Shown piece after piece: positions 1-5,148 of a stretch of DNA of 5,148 nucleotides (position 1 is its first letter; each line of letters starts with the position of its first letter). The stretch spans positions 1 through 5,148 of the forward strand of contig JAIENF010000288.1 of assembly GCA_019751575.1 (NCBI GenBank), read 5' to 3'. Under the pieces are notes generated by a model. It made no database searches and was not told the DNA's origin. It saw nothing but the letters and a program-made list of their open reading frames with translations. The position numbers were made by a program, and so were the translations under genes. This DNA comes from Burkholderiales bacterium. Lineage in GTDB: Bacteria; Pseudomonadota; Gammaproteobacteria; Burkholderiales; CAIKXV01.

Positions 1-254
1 CGCTGCCACTGGCTTCAGACACGGCCGGCGTGTTCCTGCAGCTGGGCGCATTCGCCGACCGCAGCAATGCAGAGACCTTCCTGGGCCGCATCCGACCGGA
101 GCTCGGCGAGGCCGCGAGGCTCGCGCACGTGCACCAGTCGCGTGGACTGCACCGGGTACATCTCGGTCCCTACGCGGGCGAGCGCGAGGCCAGGGCGGCG
201 GCAGACACGCTCATGCGCCGCCTCAACATCAAGCCGGTGCTCGCGGTGCGCTAG
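1..254 (+). CDS. rlpA: SPOR-domain protein, C-terminal part; probably septal lytic transglycosylase RlpA (5' end outside window)
   Basis: The frame is open from base 3 and gives 83 residues before TAG at 252-254; the GTG at 30 is an internal valine codon, not a start. The residues form one SPOR domain: a first strand VFLQLGAFADRSNAE, then a helix, then a second repeat-like half HRVHLGPYAGEREARAAADTL, and a short end KPVLAVR. SPOR domains bind glycan strands stripped of stem peptides at the division septum. In RlpA such a domain sits at the very C-terminus after a double-psi beta-barrel that cleaves denuded peptidoglycan; the protein is an outer-membrane lipoprotein. The catalytic domain lies outside the window, so the RlpA name rests only on the tail's resemblance and on its terminal position. 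DedD, DamX or FtsN-like proteins also end in SPOR domains and are the alternatives. The gene runs against the ATPase gene with overlapping stops. Confidence 0.75.
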   Translation, partial: LPLASDTAGVFLQLGAFADRSNAETFLGRIRPELGEAARLAHVHQSRGLHRVHLGPYAGEREARAAADTLMRRLNIKPVLAVR

Positions 255-2800
255 GCCCGGGCAGCGTCCTTGCCGCGCAGGCCGGCCTTCACCGCCTCGC
301 TCAGGACGACCGCGGCAAGCGCCGCCGCCAGCGCTGCGACGACCTCCGCAACCTGGACCGGCGCGAACTGGAACAGCCGCTGCAGCGCAGGCACCGTCAG
401 CACCAGGGCAAGGCCGGCAAGCGTGCCCGCGAAAATCCAGCCCATCGCGCGGTTCGGCCGGCGCCAGGTCCGCAGGATCGATTCGGTGCGCGAGCGGTTG
501 CACAGGATCAGCCCCAGGTTGCCGAACACGATGCAGGCGAAGGCGGCGGCGCGTGCGGCATCGGCTTCCCGCCCGATCGCCAGCAACGCGCCATAGACGC
601 CGGCAGTCGCCAGCAGCACCGCGAGACCCTGCACGGCGGCGATGCCCAGCGCCCGGCGGTCGAACAGGCGCCGTGCCCGCGGACGCGGCGGGCGCTGCAT
701 CACGCCCTCATCCTCCCGTTCGGCCTCGAAGGCGATCGAGCACGCGGGATCGATGACGAACTCGATGAAGACGATGTGCACCGGGAAGAACATCATCGGC
801 CAGCCGACCAGCAGCGGCAGCACCGCCATGCCCGCAGTGGGGATGTGCACGGCCACCAGGTATCCGGTGGCGTTCTCGATGTTGTCGTAGATCCTGCGTC
901 CGAGCCGGACCGTCTTGACGATGGAGTCGAAGTCGTCCTCGAGCAGCACCAGGTCCGCCGCCTCGCGCGCGACGTCGGTGCCCCGCCGCCCCATCGCGAT
1001 CCCGATCTGCGCTGCCTTCAGGGCAGGCGCATCGTTGACGCCGTCGCCGGTCATCGCGACCACCTCGCCCGACGCCGACAATGCCTGCACCAGGCGCAGC
1101 TTCTGGGTCGGCACCATGCGCGCGAACACGGTGGCCGACGGCAGCCGCGCCGCCAGTTCGACGTCGGACATCGCCGCGAGCTGCGGACCGGTCACCACGT
1201 CCGCGGCGTGCGGCAGGCCGGCGGCACGCGCGATGGCCGATGCGGTGACCGGATAATCGCCGGTGATCATCACCACGCGGATGCCGGCGGCCGTGCATTC
1301 CTCGATGGCCCGGCCGACGGTCGGTCGCAACGGATCGACCATCGCCACCAGCCCGAGGTAGCGGAAGTCGAATCCACGCTGGCTGTCCGGCCAGTCAGCG
1401 CCCTCCAGCCTCGCACCCGCCACGCCCAGCACGCGCAGCCCTTCGGCGCCGAGCTGGCCGACCTGGCCGAGCATCGCGTCGCAGGCCTCGGGCGACAGCC
1501 GGCACAGTTCGGCGATCGCCTCGGGCGCGCCCTTCGCGGCCACCACGAATCGGCCCGCATCGGCCGTGCGCCAGCCGTGGGTATGCGCGAGCAGGTCGCT
1601 GGACAGCGAGTATTCGTGCACCAGGCTCCAGTCGCGGTGCAACTGGCCGGTACCCTCGAGCGCGACATCCGCGACTTCGCGGATCGCGCGGTCCATCGGG
1701 TCGAAGGGATCGGGTTCGCTCGCCAGCGCCGCGAACTCGAGCACCTCCAGCAACGGCGCCGGAAGCGCCGCGGCCGGATCGTCCACCCGCGCCTGCGTGC
1801 CATCGGCGGCGGCCAGACGCGCCAGCTGCATGCGGTTGAGCGTCAGCGTCCCGGTCTTGTCGACGCAGAGCACGGTCGCCGCGCCGAGCGTCTCGATCGC
1901 AGGCATGTGCCGGGTGAGCACCCCCGAACGCGAGATGCGCCATGCACCGAGCGCGAGGAACACGGTCAGCACGACCGGGAACTCCTCGGGCAGCACCGCC
2001 ATCGCCAGCGTGAGCCCTGACAGCAGCCCTTCCAGCCAGCCGCCGCGGGTGAACGCGGAGAGCAGCACGACCACCACGCACAAGGCAGCGCCGAGCAGCG
2101 CGAGCTGCCGGACGAAGCGGGCGGTCTCCTGCTGCAGCGGCGTCGGCGACACGGCAACGTCCCGCAACGCGCCGCCGATCAACCCGAGCTGCGTGCGGGC
2201 CCCGGTCGACACCACTTCCACGGTGGCATGTCCGGCCGATACCAGCGCACCGGAGAAGACGAACGGCAGGTCGTCGCCGCCCGGCGGGAACGGCCCGGCA
2301 TCGGCCGCCACCGCGGCGCGCTTGCGCACCGCCACCGACTCGCCGGTGAGCAGCGATTCGTCGACCGACAGGTCGCTCGCCTCGAGCACGCGCGCATCGG
2401 CGGGTACCCGGTCGCCTTCGCGCAGCAGAACGATGTCGCCCGGCACCACCTCGCGCCCGGCGATGCGCACCTGGACGCCGCCGCGGACCACCAGCGCCCG
2501 CGGGCTGGACAGGTCGCGCAGCGCCTCGATGGCGCGCTCGCTCTTGCGCTCCTGGTAGAAGGTGATCAGCACCACCACCCCGATCGAGGCGCCGAGCACG
2601 ATGGCTTCCTCGAGGTCGCCGAGCAGGAAGTACACGGCGCTGGCGCCGATCAGCAGCATGAACATCGGCTCGCGGACCACGTTGAACAGCAGGGTCCACC
2701 AGCCTCCCCCCTCGCGTGCGGCGAGTTCGTTCGGACCGTGCAGCGCGAGCCGGCGCTCGGCCTCGGCGGCGTCGAGCCCGGCCCGCGTGCCGGCTGGCAC
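251..2800 (-). CDS. P-type cation-transporting ATPase (P2-like, ion unknown)
   Basis: An 849-residue inner-membrane pump that uses ATP to move a cation through a phospho-aspartate intermediate. Parts in order: cation-ATPase N-terminal domain (GLDAAEAERRLALHGPNEL, residues 8-26); helices M1-M2 about 44-81; actuator domain with TGES at 152-155; M3-M4 about 231-281 with PEEFP at 271-275; phosphorylation motif DKTGTLT at 314-320; nucleotide-binding KGAPE at 423-427; MITGD near 511-515; hinge TGDGVNDAP at 584-592; then six more helices, M5 to M10, from about 645 to 839. The length and ten-helix layout fit P2-type pumps. There is no N-terminal HMA domain and no CPC or SPC motif, which argues against a copper, zinc or cadmium P1B pump. 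Helix 6 reads IEFVIDP (679-685), where SERCA has a sequence ending NLVTD. Start is GTG at 2798-2800, one base after the hslU stop; no clear Shine-Dalgarno, so translation is probably coupled to hslU. All catalytic motifs are intact. Ion could be calcium, manganese or another cation; naming it a calcium ATPase would be a guess. Confidence 0.93.
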   Translation of the reverse strand: MPAGTRAGLDAAEAERRLALHGPNELAAREGGGWWTLLFNVVREPMFMLLIGASAVYFLLGDLEEAIVLGASIGVVVLITFYQERKSERAIEALRDLSSPRALVVRGGVQVRIAGREVVPGDIVLLREGDRVPADARVLEASDLSVDESLLTGESVAVRKRAAVAADAGPFPPGGDDLPFVFSGALVSAGHATVEVVSTGARTQLGLIGGALRDVAVSPTPLQQETARFVRQLALLGAALCVVVVLLSAFTRGGWLEGLLSGLTLAMAVLPEEFPVVLTVFLALGAWRISRSGVLTRHMPAIETLGAATVLCVDKTGTLTLNRMQLARLAAADGTQARVDDPAAALPAPLLEVLEFAALASEPDPFDPMDRAIREVADVALEGTGQLHRDWSLVHEYSLSSDLLAHTHGWRTADAGRFVVAAKGAPEAIAELCRLSPEACDAMLGQVGQLGAEGLRVLGVAGARLEGADWPDSQRGFDFRYLGLVAMVDPLRPTVGRAIEECTAAGIRVVMITGDYPVTASAIARAAGLPHAADVVTGPQLAAMSDVELAARLPSATVFARMVPTQKLRLVQALSASGEVVAMTGDGVNDAPALKAAQIGIAMGRRGTDVAREAADLVLLEDDFDSIVKTVRLGRRIYDNIENATGYLVAVHIPTAGMAVLPLLVGWPMMFFPVHIVFIEFVIDPACSIAFEAEREDEGVMQRPPRPRARRLFDRRALGIAAVQGLAVLLATAGVYGALLAIGREADAARAAAFACIVFGNLGLILCNRSRTESILRTWRRPNRAMGWIFAGTLAGLALVLTVPALQRLFQFAPVQVAEVVAALAAALAAVVLSEAVKAGLRGKDAARA

Positions 2801-2801
2801 G

Positions 2802-4138
2802 CTAGAGTACGTACCGGGCGAGGTCTTCGCTGCCTGCGAGTTCCTTCAGCCTTGCATCGACGTAGGCGCCATCGACCACCACGGTGTCGCCGGACTGCTT
2901 CGGCGCGCTGAAGGACAGTTCCTCGAGCAGCTTCTCCATCACCGTGTAGAGGCGGCGCGCGCCGATGTTCTCGACCCGCTCGTTCACCTGCCAGGCGATT
3001 TCGGCGAGGCGCCGGATGCCATCGGGCCGGAACTCGAGGCCGACCCCTTCGGTGCGCAGCAGCGCCTCGTACTGGCGGGTCAGGCAGGCATCGGTCGCGG
3101 TGAGGATCTGCTCGAAATCGCCGACCGTGAGCGAGCCGAGCTCGACCCGGATCGGGAACCGGCCCTGCATTTCGGGGATCAGGTCGGACGGCCGGGTGAG
3201 GTGGAAGGCGCCGCTGGCGATGAACAGGATATGGTCGGTGCGGATGATCCCGTACTTGGTGGTCACCGCCGTGCCCTCGACCAGCGGCAGCAGGTCGCGC
3301 TGCACGCCCTGGCGCGAGACGTCGACCCCCGAGGCTTCGCTGCGCGTGGCGATCTTGTCGAACTCGTCGATGAACACGATGCCGTTCTGCTCGACGTTGG
3401 CCAGCGCACGCTGCTTGAGCTCTTCATCGTTGACCAGCTTCGAGGCCTCCTCGTCGGTCAGCAGCTGCATGGCCTCGCGGATGCGCAGCTTGCGTGCCTT
3501 GCGGCGCGTCCCCGCCATGTTCTGGAACATGCCCTGGATCTGCGAGGTCAGTTCCTCCATGCCGGGCGGGGCCATGATCTCCATGTGCGCATTGCCCATC
3601 GCCACGTCGATCTCGATCTCCTTGTCGTCGAGTTCGCCCTCGCGCAGCTTCTTGCGGAACTTCTGCCGTGTGCTCGAATTGCGCTCTGCGTCGTCGGACT
3701 GGAAACCCGTGTCGCGCGCCGGGGGCAGCAGCGCGTCGAGCACGCGCTCTTCGGCCGCATCGGAGGCGCGGTGCCGCATCCGCCGCATCTCGGCCTCGCG
3801 CCCCTGCTTGATCGCGGCTTCGGCGAGGTCCCGGATGATGGTGTCGACGTCGCGGCCGACATAGCCGACCTCGGTGAACTTGGTCGCCTCGACCTTGATG
3901 AATGGCGCGTCGGCGAGCCTTGCCAGCCGGCGCGCGATCTCGGTCTTGCCGACGCCGGTCGGCCCGATCATCAGGATGTTCTTCGGCGTGATCTCCTGGC
4001 GCAGCGCATCGTCGACCTGTGCCCGGCGCCAGCGGTTGCGCAGCGCGATCGCCACGGCGCGCTTGGCCGCGTGCTGCCCGACGATGTGCTTGTCGAGTTC
4101 ATGGACGATTTCCTGCGGGGTCATTGCACTCATGGCGC

Positions 4139-4142
<4 letters not shown>
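2802..4142 (-). CDS. hslU: HslU, AAA+ ATPase subunit of the HslVU protease
   Basis: HslU (ClpY) forms a hexameric ring that unfolds substrates with ATP and feeds them to the HslV peptidase in the cytoplasm. From the first ATG the protein is 446 residues. Visible: Walker A GPTGVGKT at 60-67; pore loop GYVG at 93-96, which grips substrate; the inserted I domain, roughly 110-245, charged; Walker B with D259-E260 ([11 protein letters not shown]); arginine finger R328 in [10 protein letters not shown]; sensor 2 GARR at 394-397; and a C-terminal tail ending EDLARYVL, the peptide that docks into HslV. All key residues are present. Three in-frame ATGs lie at 4142, 4133 and 4124. ATG 4142 overlaps the hslV stop as ATGA, favouring coupled initiation, and is used here. 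ATG 4133 gives 443 residues with MSAMTPQEI, aligning with E. coli HslU (MSEMTPREI, 443 residues), so it is an equally good start. The open frame continues upstream through hslV in another reading frame but that extension is not HslU-like. Confidence 0.97.
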
Positions 4143-4687
<545 letters not shown>

Positions 4688-4692
4688 GGGCT

Positions 4693-4713
4693 GGGCCGTA
4701 ACGGGTCAGGCCC
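4693..4713 (-). promoter_or_regulatory. Possible short stem-loop in the hslVU 5' leader
   Basis: On the minus strand GGGCC (4713-4709) and GGCCC (4697-4693) can pair as a 5-bp GC stem with an 11-base loop, ending 5 bases before the hslV ATG. It occupies the place where a Shine-Dalgarno would be expected and no such motif is visible. If transcription starts near 4711, part of the 5' arm would be missing, which weakens the idea. Confidence 0.2.
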
Positions 4714-4716
4714 TTG

Positions 4717-4722
4717 ATTATA
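4717..4722 (-). promoter_or_regulatory. Candidate -10 box of the hslVU promoter
   Basis: On the minus strand bases 4722 down to 4717 read TATAAT, a perfect sigma-70-type -10 hexamer in an otherwise very GC-rich gap. Transcription would start near 4711-4709, leaving a leader of about 22-24 nt before the hslV ATG. The matching -35 is poor: at a 16-base spacing it is CTGCCG (4744-4739), 3 of 6 bases to TTGACA. No sigma-32 type CTTGAA element was seen. The perfect -10 and its distance to hslV support the call; the weak -35 keeps it tentative. Confidence 0.55.
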
Positions 4723-4743
4723 CGCAGCGGGGCACCCGCGGCA

Positions 4744-4765
4744 GGCCGGCAGGCACCGTCCGGCC
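4744..4765. repeat. Inverted repeat upstream of the hslVU promoter
   Basis: GGCCGG at 4744-4749 and CCGGCC at 4760-4765 are exact reverse complements separated by 10 bases. It would fold into a 6-bp all-GC stem in the receptor transcript, or could be an operator since it reaches the expected -35 region of hslVU. No T tract follows on the minus strand, so it is not a standard terminator. Such short GC palindromes are common in GC-rich DNA and this may be chance. Confidence 0.3.
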
Positions 4766-4779
4766 GGAGTCCGCTTCGC

Positions 4780-5148
4780 TCAGAAGGTCCCGCGCAGGCC
4801 CGCCACCATGCCGCGCCGGCCGTAGGGCGCGAGGTCCTTGATGAACGACACATGGTTGCGGGCGTCCTCGTTCAGCAGGTTCACGCCGCGCAGGAACAGG
4901 TCGAGCTTCGCCATCGGGACGTTCAGCCGGTAGCCGACGCTCGCATTGACCATCGTGTAGCCATCGGTCGGCAACTCGCCGGCGGATACGCGGTCCTGCC
5001 CGGCGACCCGCATCGCATCGATGCGCGCGGTGAGCGGCCCCTGTTCGAGGGACAGCCCGCCGCCGAAGCGCATCGGCGAGATGCGCGGCAACGGCTGGCC
5101 GGTGTCGGTGTTCTCGGCGCGGGTGATGTCGCCCTTCAGGTCGAGCGC
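4780..5148 (-). CDS. TonB-dependent outer-membrane receptor, C-terminal part (5' end outside window)
   Basis: The frame is open to the right edge and gives 122 residues before TGA at 4780-4782. The residues are the last strands of a 22-strand outer-membrane beta-barrel: [14 protein letters not shown], then [20 protein letters not shown], then YRLN and [20 protein letters not shown]. It ends LRGTF, with the terminal phenylalanine that outer-membrane barrels use for assembly by the BAM complex. Such receptors take up siderophores, metals, B12 or glycans using TonB-ExbBD energy. The [16 protein letters not shown] and APYGRRG stretch resembles the tails of ZnuD-type zinc receptors as I remember them; this is a weak clue, since the plug and ligand-binding loops are outside the window. 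No TTG or other internal codon should be taken as a start. The gene lies upstream of hslV on the same strand with 92 bp between. Confidence 0.9.
   Translation of the reverse strand, partial: ALDLKGDITRAENTDTGQPLPRISPMRFGGGLSLEQGPLTARIDAMRVAGQDRVSAGELPTDGYTMVNASVGYRLNVPMAKLDLFLRGVNLLNEDARNHVSFIKDLAPYGRRGMVAGLRGTF

Larger units (their letters stand above)
4688..4779 (-). other. Intergenic region between the receptor gene and hslV
   Basis: This 92-bp gap is the only non-coding stretch of any size in the window. Read on the minus strand it holds an inverted repeat, then a TATAAT box, then a short leader with a possible weak hairpin before the hslV ATG. No T-rich tract follows any hairpin, so no clear intrinsic terminator of the receptor gene can be seen here. 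Confidence 0.85.

Noticed and set aside
30..254. A small separate 74-residue gene starting at GTG 30
   Set aside because: The frame is open to the window edge and the SPOR domain begins right at this point, so the GTG is an internal valine codon of a longer gene.
776..2020. A long open frame on the plus strand opposite the P-type ATPase
   Set aside because: Antisense to intact ATPase motifs; product is rich in His, Arg, Gln and Gly and looks like a GC-driven shadow.
1395..2699. A long open frame on the minus strand in another frame of the ATPase
   Set aside because: It is arginine- and alanine-rich, shows no motif, and overlaps the frame that holds all the ATPase motifs. No sign that the ATPase itself is frameshifted.
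4717..4745. A sigma-32 heat-shock promoter for hslVU
   Set aside because: A CCCCGCTG stretch faintly resembles the sigma-32 -10 element, but no CTTGAA is present at the right distance, while a perfect TATAAT is.
4727..4765. Two GC hairpins after the receptor stop (4727-4739 and 4744-4765) as a rho-independent terminator
   Set aside because: Neither is followed by a T tract on the minus strand, and the first has only a 5-bp stem with a 3-base loop.

Overview
No novel system was found. This is a GC-rich (roughly two-thirds G+C by eye), gene-dense piece of a bacterial chromosome. The HslV protein carries a short prefix before its catalytic threonine (MQQFEG-TT) and an overall sequence that I recognise as typical of Betaproteobacteria. 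The TonB-dependent receptor shows a Gram-negative cell. The organism is therefore most likely a betaproteobacterium, possibly environmental; genus cannot be told. No RNA gene, insertion sequence, CRISPR array or phage gene was seen.

Layout, left to right. Bases 1-254 (+) hold the last 83 codons of a SPOR-domain cell-wall protein, probably RlpA. Facing it, on the minus strand, is a run of four genes that are read from right to left. At the right edge (4780-5148) is the C-terminal 122 residues of a TonB-dependent outer-membrane receptor, with a tail resembling ZnuD-like receptors. After a 92-bp gap containing a perfect TATAAT box come hslV (4139-4687), hslU (2802-4142) and a P-type cation ATPase (251-2800). 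HslV and HslU overlap by 4 bp (ATGA). HslU and the ATPase are separated by one base. The ATPase and the SPOR gene converge and end inside the same CTAG palindrome.

How the genes work together. HslV (threonine peptidase) and HslU (AAA+ unfoldase) form the two-component HslVU proteasome-like protease that degrades damaged and specific regulatory proteins in the cytoplasm. The spacing implies that the P-type ATPase, an inner-membrane cation pump, is translated from the same message. The pump lacks metal-binding N-terminal domains and CPx motifs, and has PEEFP in place of PEGLP in membrane helix 4 with altered helix 5 and 6 ligands, so its ion is not settled. The receptor at the right edge appears to be separately promoted from hslVU.

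The points worth a second look are the pump's unusual ligand set, its tight coupling to hslVU, the shared CTAG stop, and the leader of hslVU. Long open frames opposite hslU and the ATPase are antisense shadows of GC-rich codon use.
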